A DNA stretch of 64,000 nt from assembly GCF_008056315.1 (NCBI RefSeq), contig NZ_VRKQ01000008.1:700957-764956 (forward strand), read 5' to 3'. Shown here piece after piece: positions 1-9,535 of this stretch. This stretch comes from Seonamhaeicola maritimus (GTDB taxonomy: Bacteria > Bacteroidota > Bacteroidia > Flavobacteriales > Flavobacteriaceae). Every line of letters begins with the position of its first letter. Positions within the stretch are counted from its first letter, which is position 1. Position numbers and translations under genes: made by a program. Below the pieces are notes generated by a model. The model ran no database searches. It saw only the letters and a list, made by a program, of their open reading frames with translations, and was not told where the DNA came from.

Positions 1-417
1 ATGATGATTAGGAAAGAAACACATGAACAAAATAGTTTTCAATTTAAAAACACCTACGACAATTTTAACGTAGATTGGGATTATGTATTACGCTTTGCTT
101 TAAAGTCTCAGGTATATGGACTGCCAAAGGTATTGGTACGTATGAATAGGTATATTAGCCGTAATTCTGTAACTACTAATAAAAGGGGACAGTTTAAGGC
201 ATCTAGACAACTGTTAAAAGATTTTAAAAAAGAATTTCCAAACCTAATTAACAAGAAGTTGTACAATAAAGCGCTAAAAACACAACATAAGATAGAACTG
301 GGGCACCGCAGTAAAATGGGAATTATAGTTTATGGTATATGGTATGCCATATGTTATTTAGATAGTTATTTTTTAAAGTATATATTAGAGCGTAAGAAAA
401 AATATTTTTTAAACTGA
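1..417 (+). CDS. Glycosyltransferase family 2, C-terminal fragment (cut by window edge)
   Basis: The visible 138 residues resemble the C-terminal part of a GT2 (GT-A fold) glycosyltransferase. There is an MMIRKE stretch, an acceptor-side DWDYVLR motif near residue 25, and a basic tail after a hydrophobic stretch (about residues 105-125). The nucleotide-binding N-terminus and DXD motif are absent. The ATG at base 1 is therefore probably internal and the gene begins upstream of the window. It precedes an FkbM methyltransferase by 26 bp in the same direction, so it belongs to the polysaccharide locus. The donor and acceptor sugars cannot be told. Confidence 0.6.
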   Translation: MMIRKETHEQNSFQFKNTYDNFNVDWDYVLRFALKSQVYGLPKVLVRMNRYISRNSVTTNKRGQFKASRQLLKDFKKEFPNLINKKLYNKALKTQHKIELGHRSKMGIIVYGIWYAICYLDSYFLKYILERKKKYFLN

Positions 418-443
418 GAGTTGAGCTTATAAATAACAAAGAA

Positions 444-1292
444 GTGAAGAATTATTCAAATTTGAATATAAAACAGAAAAAAGTATTTTGGAAAGAAAAC
501 CCTTTGCATGGGGAAGTTGAAATAAAAATTCAAGAAATTGAAAATTTTAAAATGTATAATGAAAATGATGACACTGTTGTAAAGGAACTGTATTGGACTA
601 ATTTTATGGGTTGGGAATATACAAGTCTTGTTTTATGGAATGATCTCTCGAAATTAAATAAAAGTGGCGTTATTTATGATATTGGGAGCTATACAGGTGT
701 TTATTCCATAATAGCTGCAAAACATTCTAGAGAAAATAAGGTATTTGCATTTGATATACAAACAAATACCTTAGAACGTTTACGTAAAAATTGCTTAATA
801 AATGATTTAAATAATGTTTTTGGACATAATAAAGCATGCACAGATTTTAATGGTGAAACCACTTTTTCTTTTTATCAAGAAGAAGGAATAATAAGTTCGG
901 TTGCTAGTTTAGTTCAAAAGAAAATGAATAACCTTAATCAAGGAATAGATGCTATTAAACTTGATGACTTTAATAGTGAAATAAGCAAGAATCATGTTGT
1001 TAGGTTGTTAAAAATAGATGTTGAAGATGCTGAACTGAATACTTTAGCTGGGATGCAGAAAATATTATCTGTTCATAGTCCTGACGTTTTAGTAGAAATA
1101 AATAATTATAATAACTTAAAGAAAGTTAAAAAGTTGTTTCCGAAAGCTTATAGGATATATGATATCGACGAAGATAATTTTTCAATAAGGAAAATTGGGT
1201 GGTTTTCAAAACCTAGTAAACATCGAAATTATTTATTTACAATTAAAAAGAAGCGTAGGATAAGAGATGTATTTACGGGAAGAGTTATTTAA
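444..1292 (+). CDS. FkbM family SAM-dependent methyltransferase
   Basis: A 282-residue protein starting at GTG. SAM motif I is seen as VIYDIGSYTGVY (residues 76-87), an acidic residue in FAFDIQ follows at about 104, and the FkbM-type KIDVEDAE motif lies at 190-197. The family usually O-methylates sugar hydroxyls, so the likely role is to decorate or cap the polysaccharide repeat unit in the cytoplasm. It sits between glycosyltransferases, 10-26 bp from its neighbours, and is probably cotranscribed with them. The methylated sugar cannot be inferred. A second FkbM gene at 14533 suggests two distinct methylations. Confidence 0.8.
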   Translation: MKNYSNLNIKQKKVFWKENPLHGEVEIKIQEIENFKMYNENDDTVVKELYWTNFMGWEYTSLVLWNDLSKLNKSGVIYDIGSYTGVYSIIAAKHSRENKVFAFDIQTNTLERLRKNCLINDLNNVFGHNKACTDFNGETTFSFYQEEGIISSVASLVQKKMNNLNQGIDAIKLDDFNSEISKNHVVRLLKIDVEDAELNTLAGMQKILSVHSPDVLVEINNYNNLKKVKKLFPKAYRIYDIDEDNFSIRKIGWFSKPSKHRNYLFTIKKKRRIRDVFTGRVI

Positions 1293-1305
1293 TTTTTAAA
1301 GTGTG

Positions 1306-2061
1306 ATGAAAGTTTGTATATTATCTGGAAGATACCCTGGAACTCAATTTGAATCTACTATTAATCATAAGTTATATGCTGATAAGTATTCGTATAGCTA
1401 TATACATTGTAATTATCCAACAAAAGCAAAGAATCCATATTTAAATAAGATACATTATATTTTAAGTTATATTGATCTTTTTGATTATATAGTTTGGATT
1501 GATGATGATGCCTTTTTCTTGGATTTTGAAAATGATATTATGCAATACTTGCCTGATGAAAATGTTTTCATGTCAATATGTCGAAGCCCAACTTTTAAAA
1601 AAATTAAAACATTCTTTAGCTCTGGGCAATTTATATTAAGATGTAATAAGAAGTCTAAACGATTTTTGGAAGATGCATTAGAAGTTAATCTTGTCGAAGT
1701 AAAAAGCTGGTGGACTAAAGATTTGGGATATTTTTCAAATGGGGATCAAGATATTTTTATTTATTTGTTCCTTACACAAGAAATTTATATGAAAAAATAC
1801 AAACTATTTGATTATAAAGCCTTTAATAGTAGGTATGAAAATCTCTTTGAGAAAGATATTCATAAACCTCTAATAATACATTTTACAGGTGTCCCAAAGA
1901 TTAAAAAGTATAATTATATTAAGACGCAACAAAAACTTAATTTGCACGCTTCATTAGTTCCACTAGGGTGGCTTGAAAATTATAAATTGCATATGCGGAA
2001 CAGTAATTTTCGTTTAAAGAAATGGAGATTAAAGAAACTTATTAAATGGTTTTATCGTTAA
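1306..2061 (+). CDS. GT34-like (GMA12/MNN10 superfamily) glycosyltransferase
   Basis: The ORF opens with GTG at 1303, but the adjacent ATG at 1306 (MKVCILSG) is the better start. Features of GT34-type GT-A transferases are present: an N-terminal beta strand, KIHYILSYID, the DXD-containing WIDDDAFFLD near residue 65, SSGQFILR near 105 and NGDQDIF near 145. It probably adds a hexose from a nucleotide sugar. Its 3' end overlaps the next gene by 16 bp, which indicates translational coupling. The family assignment rests on motif order only; a divergent GT-A transferase of another family is possible. Confidence 0.6.
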   Translation: MKVCILSGRYPGTQFESTINHKLYADKYSYSYIHCNYPTKAKNPYLNKIHYILSYIDLFDYIVWIDDDAFFLDFENDIMQYLPDENVFMSICRSPTFKKIKTFFSSGQFILRCNKKSKRFLEDALEVNLVEVKSWWTKDLGYFSNGDQDIFIYLFLTQEIYMKKYKLFDYKAFNSRYENLFEKDIHKPLIIHFTGVPKIKKYNYIKTQQKLNLHASLVPLGWLENYKLHMRNSNFRLKKWRLKKLIKWFYR

Positions 2062-2936
2062 AAAAATATAGCATAGATTTTTTGCCAATTCAATTAAAGA
2101 AGAAGCTGTCTAATTATGAATATGTTTTTAACCCAAGTTTTGTTGAACATGAAAACATCAATTATTTAGCTTTGCGTGTTTATTGTGAAGTAGAACAAGC
2201 AATATTGGCCTATGTTTACTGCTGGTATTCTGACAATGAAAGAATTTATGAAATTAATATTTCTGAAGAGCTTGAAAAAGAATTAGATATTGATAAGGTT
2301 GCGGATCCAAAACTTTTTATAATGAATAATTCTGTTTGGGGTACTTTTAACACAGGTTATTCAAAAGAACAAAATAAATTGGGGATTTTTGAATTGTGTA
2401 AAGCAAAATTGATAAGTAGTTATTTGTGTTTTTATCCAAGCAGGATAGGCATAGAGAAAAATTGGGCGTTTTTTTATAATGAGAATAGTATTTATGCTTT
2501 GTATGGTATAACTCCACTTACTATATTAAAAGGTGAGTTCTTAGATAATAATAAAGTTATTTTTGAAAAATATTTTGTTGATAAAAAAACGTTCTTCCAT
2601 AATTGTAGTATTGGTACACCTCTTTTAGAATTTAAGAATGAATATATATTTATAGCTCATCGTAAAATAATTAGAAATAGAAAAAGATTATATATTGGGA
2701 GACCATTTACGTTGTATTTTGGAGAAAACACTAAATTAAAAGCCAGTAATTTGTTTTTGTTTCATTCTTTAAAATCTTTATTTGGTTCTAGAAAAAAGTT
2801 CAATGATAATCTTATTTCATGTACTTATTTTTCTGGGATATTTAACAAAAATAACAACAAAATTATTTTAGGTTATGGCATAAATGACCTAAAATGGAAT
2901 TTAATTGCTTTGGCAAAAGATAAAATATGGCATTAA
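2046..2936 (+). CDS. Uncharacterised protein, possible beta-propeller glycan-active protein
   Basis: A 296-residue protein not confidently assigned. Short strand-rich blocks recur with aromatic and acidic turns: NPSFVEHENINYLALRVY, DPKLFIMNNSVWGTF, EKNWAFFYNENSIYALYGI, GTPLLEFKNEYIFIAHRKI and the C-terminal GYGINDLKWNLIAL. The EKNW/YGI/GIND pattern resembles five-bladed propeller proteins related to GH43/GH130-like enzymes that occur in glycan loci. No signal peptide is seen, so it is presumably cytoplasmic. It overlaps the preceding gene by 16 bp and the following one by 10 bp. A role in handling the repeat unit is inferred from context only. Confidence 0.4.
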   Translation: MVLSLKKYSIDFLPIQLKKKLSNYEYVFNPSFVEHENINYLALRVYCEVEQAILAYVYCWYSDNERIYEINISEELEKELDIDKVADPKLFIMNNSVWGTFNTGYSKEQNKLGIFELCKAKLISSYLCFYPSRIGIEKNWAFFYNENSIYALYGITPLTILKGEFLDNNKVIFEKYFVDKKTFFHNCSIGTPLLEFKNEYIFIAHRKIIRNRKRLYIGRPFTLYFGENTKLKASNLFLFHSLKSLFGSRKKFNDNLISCTYFSGIFNKNNNKIILGYGINDLKWNLIALAKDKIWH

Positions 2937-3766
2937 GAACTTATTACTGGAATAGGCTTAAAGTTTCCCAATATAGATATTATAAGCATAGGCTTTGGAA
3001 TCCTGCCAAGGAAGTGTTTAAGCATGGTAATTCAGGAGATATATTCAATGAGTATTTAATTAGGTATTTGTATGGTAATCAATTGGTAGAAAATGTTAGG
3101 ACTAAAGGAGATAAACTTTTATTAGTAGGATCTACATTGTCAGTTATAGAATATGGCGATATTGTTAATGGTATTGGGTGGAAGGGTAATGATTTGTCTA
3201 ATAAACAGGATATTATAGCTTCAGCAAAAGTTTTTGGTGTTAGAGGTCCCTTGACTAGATTACTTTTTGAAAAATATGGAGCGGATTTATCTAATTTAAA
3301 ATTCGAGCTAGACCCTGGTCTTTTAATTAAAGAAGTGTGTAACTTAAAAATTGCCGATAATACTAACAAAAATGTGATTTTTATTCCTCATTTTAGAGAT
3401 TTTTGGATTTATAAAGGGAATTATCCGAGAGGATTGAAAGTTGTTAATATTGATAATAAGCCTGAAAAAATTGGGAAAGAAATACAAAAAGCAAAAATAG
3501 TTTATACCTCATCACTTCATGGGATCATTTTTGCCCATGCTTTAAATAAAGAATGTGTATTCGTCAAACCACAATCGAGTGAACCAATTTTTAAATATAA
3601 GGACTATTTTTTATCTGTTGGTATAGACTATCCAGATCCCTTGGAAAATGTGTTTTCAATTGATTTTATTAAAGATAAGAGTACTGTTTTGTCAAAAACT
3701 ATCGGGCTTAAAGATTTTTATTTTCCAGATGTTGAATTTTTAAAAAAATCTAGAGTTTTAACATAA
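2927..3766 (+). CDS. Polysaccharide pyruvyltransferase family protein
   Basis: A 279-residue member of the PS_pyruv_trans family (CsaB/WcaK type), which transfers pyruvate from phosphoenolpyruvate to sugars as a ketal. Supporting motifs are HGNSGDIFNEYL near residue 33, LLLVGSTLS near 65, VFGVRGPLTR near 102, an LDPGLL block near 128 and the hallmark SSLHGIIFAHAL near 197. It overlaps the upstream propeller-like gene by 10 bp. A 117-bp AT-rich gap without a recognisable gene follows. Pyruvylation would give the polysaccharide a negative charge. Confidence 0.75.
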   Translation: MALRTYYWNRLKVSQYRYYKHRLWNPAKEVFKHGNSGDIFNEYLIRYLYGNQLVENVRTKGDKLLLVGSTLSVIEYGDIVNGIGWKGNDLSNKQDIIASAKVFGVRGPLTRLLFEKYGADLSNLKFELDPGLLIKEVCNLKIADNTNKNVIFIPHFRDFWIYKGNYPRGLKVVNIDNKPEKIGKEIQKAKIVYTSSLHGIIFAHALNKECVFVKPQSSEPIFKYKDYFLSVGIDYPDPLENVFSIDFIKDKSTVLSKTIGLKDFYFPDVEFLKKSRVLT

Positions 3767-3883
3767 GTAATGTTTGAAATATGGCTATTGCTTTTGAAGT
3801 TATTTTAATTTATAATGTAAATACTAGTTTTATCAAAAAAAGCATATTATCAACTAATTTGTTCTTTAATTAAATAGAAAAGT

Positions 3884-4912
3884 ATGAAAGTGTTCTTTCC
3901 TTTCGGAAGAAATAGTAATCGGTTTCTTGATGAAATAGAGTATTATTTTAAAGGTGATTTTGTGTATGGAGAAATTAGTGACTATAATAAAACATACAGT
4001 ATTGTTAATATACATTGGCCTGAAGCCATTTTTAAGTGGGAAGATCCATCTGAAGATGCATTGAAGTACTTTGAAGAGGCTTTAAAGAAATGGCAGAAAT
4101 ACTCTAAAATTGTATATACAGTGCATAATGAAAATGCGCATAGCCGTAACTTTAAAAACTCAAAAAAACTTTACGAACTTGTTATTATTTATAGTGATGC
4201 TTTTGTTCATCTTGGGGATTTTAGCAAAAAAATGTTGGTAAGTAATTATCCTGAAACTAAGAGTAAACTTCATGAGATAATACCTCACCCTTTATATTTA
4301 AAATACAAAAAAAGTATTAATATTTTAGAAGCGAGAAAAAAGTTAAACTTACCAGAACATGCTAAAGTAGTTTTAGTATTTGGTAATATTCGTGACAAGA
4401 AAGAATATAAATTAATATTTAAAGCTTTTAATAAGTTAAAAGTTAAAAATAAAATATTATTGATTTCTAGAATGCCTTATTTTTTAGATTGGGTACCTTC
4501 ATGGCGGTTAAAAACCTTTTTTAAATGGCTTAAAAAATTTTACTTTAGTCTATTCTCTAAATACAAATTTTTTTATGACTTTGTAAAGCAGGATGAGATT
4601 CCTTTATATTTTTCTGCTGCTAATGTTGTTTTTATACCGCGTATAAAACAACTCAATTCCGGAAATGTTTATTTGGGACTTTCTTATAATAAAGTGGTGG
4701 TTGGTCCTAATATTGGTAATATTGGAGAGGCATTATCTAACAAATATCATTGTCTTTTTAATCCTAAAAATATAAATTCTGTTGTTGAGGCTTTGGAAAA
4801 AGGGTTAAGTAGTAATAAAAACTTGGATTACACGCAACAATATAAATTTCATATTCCAGATAATGTTACTAAAAGATATGAAAGCTTTTTTACAAGACTT
4901 TTAAATGAATAG
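3884..4912 (+). CDS. GT-B type glycosyltransferase (GT4-like)
   Basis: A 342-residue protein of GT-B architecture. The N-terminal half has acceptor-side blocks IHWPEAIFKW and YTVHNENAHSR. The C-terminal half begins near residue 160 with VVLVFGNIRDKKEY, a nucleotide-sugar-domain strand-turn, and ends with a degenerate GT4 donor loop (SGNVYLGLSYNKVVVGPNIGNIGE) instead of the usual EGxxxxxxE. It overlaps the next gene by 8 bp. The donor is unknown, and the weak E-x7-E motif lowers certainty about the GT4 assignment. Confidence 0.65.
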   Translation: MKVFFPFGRNSNRFLDEIEYYFKGDFVYGEISDYNKTYSIVNIHWPEAIFKWEDPSEDALKYFEEALKKWQKYSKIVYTVHNENAHSRNFKNSKKLYELVIIYSDAFVHLGDFSKKMLVSNYPETKSKLHEIIPHPLYLKYKKSINILEARKKLNLPEHAKVVLVFGNIRDKKEYKLIFKAFNKLKVKNKILLISRMPYFLDWVPSWRLKTFFKWLKKFYFSLFSKYKFFYDFVKQDEIPLYFSAANVVFIPRIKQLNSGNVYLGLSYNKVVVGPNIGNIGEALSNKYHCLFNPKNINSVVEALEKGLSSNKNLDYTQQYKFHIPDNVTKRYESFFTRLLNE

Positions 4913-6881
4913 AACTAATCAAATATCTGTTATAGTTCCTACTTATAATAGAGCACATATTTTGAGTGAGACATTAAATAGTGTGTTAGCTCAAACTTAT
5001 TCTAATTTGGAGTGTATTGTTGTTGATGATGGAAGTACAGATAATACAGAAGAAATTGTAAATTCCTTTAGCTTAAAAGATAAAAGAGTAAAATTCTATA
5101 AACGACCTGGTAATTATCCTAAAGGAGCTAATGCCTGCAGACAGTATGGTTATAAAATAAGTAGTGGAAGATATATTAATTGGTTAGATAGTGATGATGT
5201 TTTTGCACTTGATAAATTGGAATTGCAAATAGAAAAATTGTTAAAAGACAAAGGTAAAGTTTGTGTTGCTAATGGAGAGTTCTTTAATACGACTATTGGA
5301 GATTCTCCTAATGATTTATGGGCAAAAAACTTGGGTGAAAAAAATACATCACAATCTTTAATTCTTCAAAAAACAAGATGGGCTACAGGTGCATTATTAT
5401 GGGATAAAAGTGCTGTGTCTGTTGAATTTTGGGATACTGAACTACAGGGAGGTCAGGAATGGCTATTTCATATATTATCTGCTATAAATATTAAACAAGA
5501 AGATTTCGTTTTTATAAGAGAACCATTACTATATATTAGAAATTCAAATGATTCCATTACGAGAGATAATGTATTGGTATTTAGATATAATAATTATTTA
5601 AATGCCAGAGTGTTATTACTTAATTATTTATTTGAAGAAGATAAAAGGACCTTTAACACGTATTTTAAAGCTATAGGAATGTATTCTTTAAAATATATTA
5701 AATATCTAATTAAAAGTGGCAGCTATTTAATTGTTTTAAAATTCCTGAAAATAATTTTCACAGCATCTTTCATAAAATCTATAAAGTTTTCTTTTGGTGC
5801 TTTGGTGTTTAAGGCAATTAATAAAGATTATTTTTTGAAGCAAACCTTTAAAAAACAAAGGCTTTATGTCCTTTCTAAAGAATGGGCAAGACACGGGAAG
5901 AATTCTGGTTATCAGCGTATTATTAATTATTTTAAAATTCCTTTGGTTGTTTCTAAAGGTTTCAGGCTTCCCTATAAATTAGTTCAGTTATTAAAAAACA
6001 AAACGAATATTTTAAACTATAGGGGAGAAACTGTAGTAAAAGAATTGGTTATTCTTTTTAATATTTTTAGAAGTAAAAAAATACATGTGCTTTACGGAGA
6101 TATGGATTATTATTTTTTACACTACATAAAAAAATTTCCATTTAATATTCGTAAAAACACATTAGTTGCAACCTTTCATCATCCCACTTATGAGTTAGAA
6201 AGGAGACTCAATTATAATAAAGAAAAGGTATTGGGAGCTCTTGATAAAATTATTGTTATGGGACCAAATCAAACACCTTTTTTTAAACTATATACAAATG
6301 CCGAAATTAGGTTTATTCCACATGGCATTAACACCAATCAAGAAAACGATTTTAAACCTGTAGTAAGGCAAAATCAAATTTTGTTAGTAGGAACTTCTCA
6401 TAGAGACCATAAGAGAAATATTGAAATAATGGAAAAGCTTTCTCAAAAGGCAACGATTACTTTTGTAATTATTATGTTTGAGGAGTACGCCAATCAATAT
6501 GCGCAATTTAATAATGCTATATTATTGACTCACAATGTGTCTGATAAAGATTTATATTACTATTATAAAACGTCAAAAGGACTTTTAATGTCACTTAAAG
6601 ATTGTACAGCTTCTAATGCTATTTTAGAGGCTATGGTCTATAAATGCCCGTTAATTATTAATGATGTTGGCGCTGTAAAAGATTATATTCCCGAAAGTTC
6701 AGGAGTACCTGTTTTTAGCACTGATAATATAAAAGGAACTCTTGAGTATATAGAAAAGCTAATTAAGGATGAAGAGTATTTGAATAAAATAGTTTTTAAT
6801 CAAAAAAGCCTTGTGGAAAAGTATAATTGGAATATCATAGCAGAAGAAACAGAAGATTTTATTTATTGGAACAAAAATTGA
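4905..6881 (+). CDS. Bifunctional GT2-GT4 fused glycosyltransferase
   Basis: A 658-residue protein with two transferase modules. Residues 1 to about 215 form a GT2 domain: VIVPTYNRAHILSETL, VVDDGSTD near 42-49 and the DXD-type WLDSDDVF near 90. Residues about 385-655 form a GT-B/GT4 domain: FHHPTYELERRL, IPHGIN, LLVGTSHRDHKRN and the E-containing donor loop SNAILEAMVYKCPLIIND. A basic, partly hydrophobic linker of about 150 residues separates them. Such fusions can add two consecutive sugars. It overlaps the upstream gene by 8 bp and is followed by a methyltransferase after 1 bp. Confidence 0.75.
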   Translation: MNRTNQISVIVPTYNRAHILSETLNSVLAQTYSNLECIVVDDGSTDNTEEIVNSFSLKDKRVKFYKRPGNYPKGANACRQYGYKISSGRYINWLDSDDVFALDKLELQIEKLLKDKGKVCVANGEFFNTTIGDSPNDLWAKNLGEKNTSQSLILQKTRWATGALLWDKSAVSVEFWDTELQGGQEWLFHILSAINIKQEDFVFIREPLLYIRNSNDSITRDNVLVFRYNNYLNARVLLLNYLFEEDKRTFNTYFKAIGMYSLKYIKYLIKSGSYLIVLKFLKIIFTASFIKSIKFSFGALVFKAINKDYFLKQTFKKQRLYVLSKEWARHGKNSGYQRIINYFKIPLVVSKGFRLPYKLVQLLKNKTNILNYRGETVVKELVILFNIFRSKKIHVLYGDMDYYFLHYIKKFPFNIRKNTLVATFHHPTYELERRLNYNKEKVLGALDKIIVMGPNQTPFFKLYTNAEIRFIPHGINTNQENDFKPVVRQNQILLVGTSHRDHKRNIEIMEKLSQKATITFVIIMFEEYANQYAQFNNAILLTHNVSDKDLYYYYKTSKGLLMSLKDCTASNAILEAMVYKCPLIINDVGAVKDYIPESSGVPVFSTDNIKGTLEYIEKLIKDEEYLNKIVFNQKSLVEKYNWNIIAEETEDFIYWNKN

Positions 6882-6882
6882 T

Positions 6883-7635
6883 TTGAATAAGAAATTAACA
6901 ACCCAGTCCTATTGGGAAGACTATTATAGTGATAATCACGCTAATAAACAGCATATTATTAATGTCTGTTCTTTCTATGATGACTTTTGGGAAATATTCA
7001 TAGACTCTAAGAGCTCTGTTGGAAAGACACTTATTGAAATAGGTGGTTTTCCTGGGCGCTATTTATCCTATTTGGCTTCAAAGTTTAAAGTCTGTCCTAC
7101 TTGTCTAGATTTTAATTCAGACAGACAACAAATAGAGAAATCTTTTGAGGTATTGGAAGTAAATCGATATAATATTATTCAAGAAGATTTTACATTGTAT
7201 AAACCTCAAAAAAGGTATGATTACGTTTTCTCAAATGGTTTTGTAGAACATTTTGAAGAATACAATAATATATTGGATTTACACAATTCATATCTCAACA
7301 AAAAAGGAAGATTGATGCTAATGATTCCTAATATGAAAGGATATATAAAATATTATAAAAAGCTAGTAGATAATGAAAACTTGAAAATACATAATTTAAA
7401 GTGTATGTCCTTAAGTGTGTTTGAAGATTTTGCTCAAAGAAATAACTTAAAGGTTGTAGAGCTTACTTATTTTGGAGGCTTCCCTTTTAGTGTTCATCAA
7501 AAATTGAACTTAATTCAAAAAATAATTTTTAAAATTCATCGATTGGTATTTAAGTTTTTTTTGAATAAATATGTACATAAATACCCTTCAAAATATTTTT
7601 CTTCTACCATAATAGCTATTTTTGAAAAACCCTGA
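6883..7635 (+). CDS. Class I SAM-dependent methyltransferase
   Basis: A 250-residue protein starting at TTG one base after the preceding stop. SAM motif I is TLIEIGGFPGRYLSYLA (about residues 48-64), the acidic motif II is CLDFN near 75, and DYVFSNGFVEHFEEY near 112 is the Methyltransf_11-like post-II region. The substrate may be a sugar in the polysaccharide or a lipid-linked intermediate. No membrane segment is evident, although the C-terminal third is hydrophobic and basic. It differs from the two FkbM genes of the locus, so a third modification site is plausible. Confidence 0.7.
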   Translation: MNKKLTTQSYWEDYYSDNHANKQHIINVCSFYDDFWEIFIDSKSSVGKTLIEIGGFPGRYLSYLASKFKVCPTCLDFNSDRQQIEKSFEVLEVNRYNIIQEDFTLYKPQKRYDYVFSNGFVEHFEEYNNILDLHNSYLNKKGRLMLMIPNMKGYIKYYKKLVDNENLKIHNLKCMSLSVFEDFAQRNNLKVVELTYFGGFPFSVHQKLNLIQKIIFKIHRLVFKFFLNKYVHKYPSKYFSSTIIAIFEKP

Positions 7636-7640
7636 AGTAT

Positions 7641-9494
7641 ATGTGTGGCTTCTTAACCGAGTTTTCATTTAATTCAAATATTACTGGTAAATCTATATTT
7701 ACTAATTTATTAGGCTTGTCTAAACACCGGGGGCCAGATAGTACTGAAATATTTTCTTGTGATCACTACCAGTTAGGTTTTAATAGATTAGCCGTTTTAG
7801 ACCTTTCCGAAAATGGAAACCAACCAAAATACAGCCCCTCAAAAAGATATCATGTGGTTTTTAATGGGGAAATCTATAATTATAAGGAGTTAAAGACTCA
7901 ATACAAACTTAAAAACCTAAAATCAACCTCAGATACCGAAGTTTTAGTACATCTATTAGACCTGCTTGGAGTAAAGGATACCTTAAATGCATTGAATGGT
8001 ATGTTTGCCATAGCAGTAATGGATGTACAAGCAAATACACTCTATCTAGCTAGAGATTTTGCAGGGATAAAACCACTTTTTTATGGTATGTCCAGCAATG
8101 GTTTGGTGGCTGCTTCACAATTTAATCAAGTGTTTAAACATCCTTGGTTTAAAGATAGCTTAAAACTTAGGGCAGATGTAATTAAGGAATATTTTGCGTT
8201 TGGTTACATGCAAGCACCAAATACTATATATAAAAACATTTTTCAGGTAAAACCAGGTGAGTGTATAGTGATTAAGGATAACGAAACTGTTGAACGCTTT
8301 AGTTTTAATAAAGAAATTGCTACAAAAGAAGAGATGTTAAAGTGTTTTGAAAAGAACCAAACAAAGGCAGCTTTAATGAAGGCCGTAGAGAGGCAATTGG
8401 TAAGCGATGTGCCCTTAGCATCTTTTTTAAGTGGCGGAATAGATAGCCCTCTAATTACCGCACTTGCTAAAAATAAAAAGCCAGATTTAAGAGCGTTTAC
8501 CTTATCTGTTAAGGATGATGCCCTAGACGAAGGAGCACAGGCAAGTTTGTACGCTAAGGAGTTGGGCATAAATCATGAAATCCAGCAGGTAAAAGAAACG
8601 GATTTAATTTCTGAAATTAACAAACATTTCATGTTTTTTGGAGAACCTTTCGGGGATTATTCTAGTATACCAACATATTTGATAACTAAAAAAGCTAAAG
8701 AGCATCATACGGTTATGTTATCTGGTGACGGTGGAGATGAATTATTCTTTGGCTATCCGCGTATGTTAGATATTGTTAAAAATAGGCATTGGTTTAAACT
8801 ACCTATTCTAATTAGGCGACCTTTAATCCGTTTAGCTAGTAAGCTAAAGTTAAACAAAACATGGGGTCCGTTTCATTATAAAACCATAGGAGAATGGGTT
8901 CAAGGGAAACAGGCTTATATATTTAAAAACCAATTAAATGAATTTTTTAAGGATGCTGAGTTTTCAAACGAGTTTAAGGAGTTGTACAATTTTGAACATG
9001 CTAATACAAATAAAGACTTGATCCTTAAATTAAGGGAAAATGAATTTTTTGGTCATTTACAGCGTGTGCTTGTTAAGGTAGATCGTATGAGTATGGCTAA
9101 TAGTTTAGAAGTGCGTGTGCCATTTTTAGATAAAGAAGTGGTAAGAGAAACCTTTAATAGACTACCAGAAACCTTTCAATCATCCAATGACTTAAAAAAA
9201 ACATTAAAGCTATTAATGTTAGATTTTTATTCGAGTTCAAGTATAAATAATAAAAAACAAGGGTTTGCAGTACCCATGGAAAAGTGGTTAAAAGGCCCTT
9301 TAAAGAAGGAGGTGAAGACCTTGGTTTTTGATACCGCATTTTATGGAGCGGGGTTAATTAAAACCAATGCCATCAAAGATTATGTGAAAGATTTTTATGC
9401 AAATAAGCATGAGGCTGCTTGGGGTGTTTGGCATATTTATGCATGGCAGAAATGGGCACAGTGTGAAGGGTTAATACAGAATAATTTAAATTAG
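7641..9494 (+). CDS. asnB: Asparagine synthase (glutamine-hydrolysing)
   Basis: A full-length 617-residue enzyme. Processing of Met1 would expose the Ntn nucleophile Cys2 (MCGFLTEF) of the glutamine amidotransferase domain, with LSKHRGPDS near 30 and FNGEIYNY near 75. The synthetase domain has the PP-loop SGGIDS near residue 264 and GDGGDELFFGYPR near 361. It makes asparagine from aspartate, ATP and glutamine. In polysaccharide loci, homologues are thought to amidate uronic-acid or amino-sugar carboxylates instead. Its position among glycosyltransferases favours such a dedicated role, but the sequence alone cannot decide. Confidence 0.85.
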   Translation: MCGFLTEFSFNSNITGKSIFTNLLGLSKHRGPDSTEIFSCDHYQLGFNRLAVLDLSENGNQPKYSPSKRYHVVFNGEIYNYKELKTQYKLKNLKSTSDTEVLVHLLDLLGVKDTLNALNGMFAIAVMDVQANTLYLARDFAGIKPLFYGMSSNGLVAASQFNQVFKHPWFKDSLKLRADVIKEYFAFGYMQAPNTIYKNIFQVKPGECIVIKDNETVERFSFNKEIATKEEMLKCFEKNQTKAALMKAVERQLVSDVPLASFLSGGIDSPLITALAKNKKPDLRAFTLSVKDDALDEGAQASLYAKELGINHEIQQVKETDLISEINKHFMFFGEPFGDYSSIPTYLITKKAKEHHTVMLSGDGGDELFFGYPRMLDIVKNRHWFKLPILIRRPLIRLASKLKLNKTWGPFHYKTIGEWVQGKQAYIFKNQLNEFFKDAEFSNEFKELYNFEHANTNKDLILKLRENEFFGHLQRVLVKVDRMSMANSLEVRVPFLDKEVVRETFNRLPETFQSSNDLKKTLKLLMLDFYSSSSINNKKQGFAVPMEKWLKGPLKKEVKTLVFDTAFYGAGLIKTNAIKDYVKDFYANKHEAAWGVWHIYAWQKWAQCEGLIQNNLN

Positions 9495-9535
9495 CCAAAT
9501 AAGAAAGTAGAATTTTTAATGTTATAAAAACTAAT

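Noticed and set aside
3079-3369. Minus-strand ORF opposite the pyruvyltransferase gene
   Set aside because: It is antisense to a well-supported gene, has no recognisable motif and low-quality composition; treated as a shadow.
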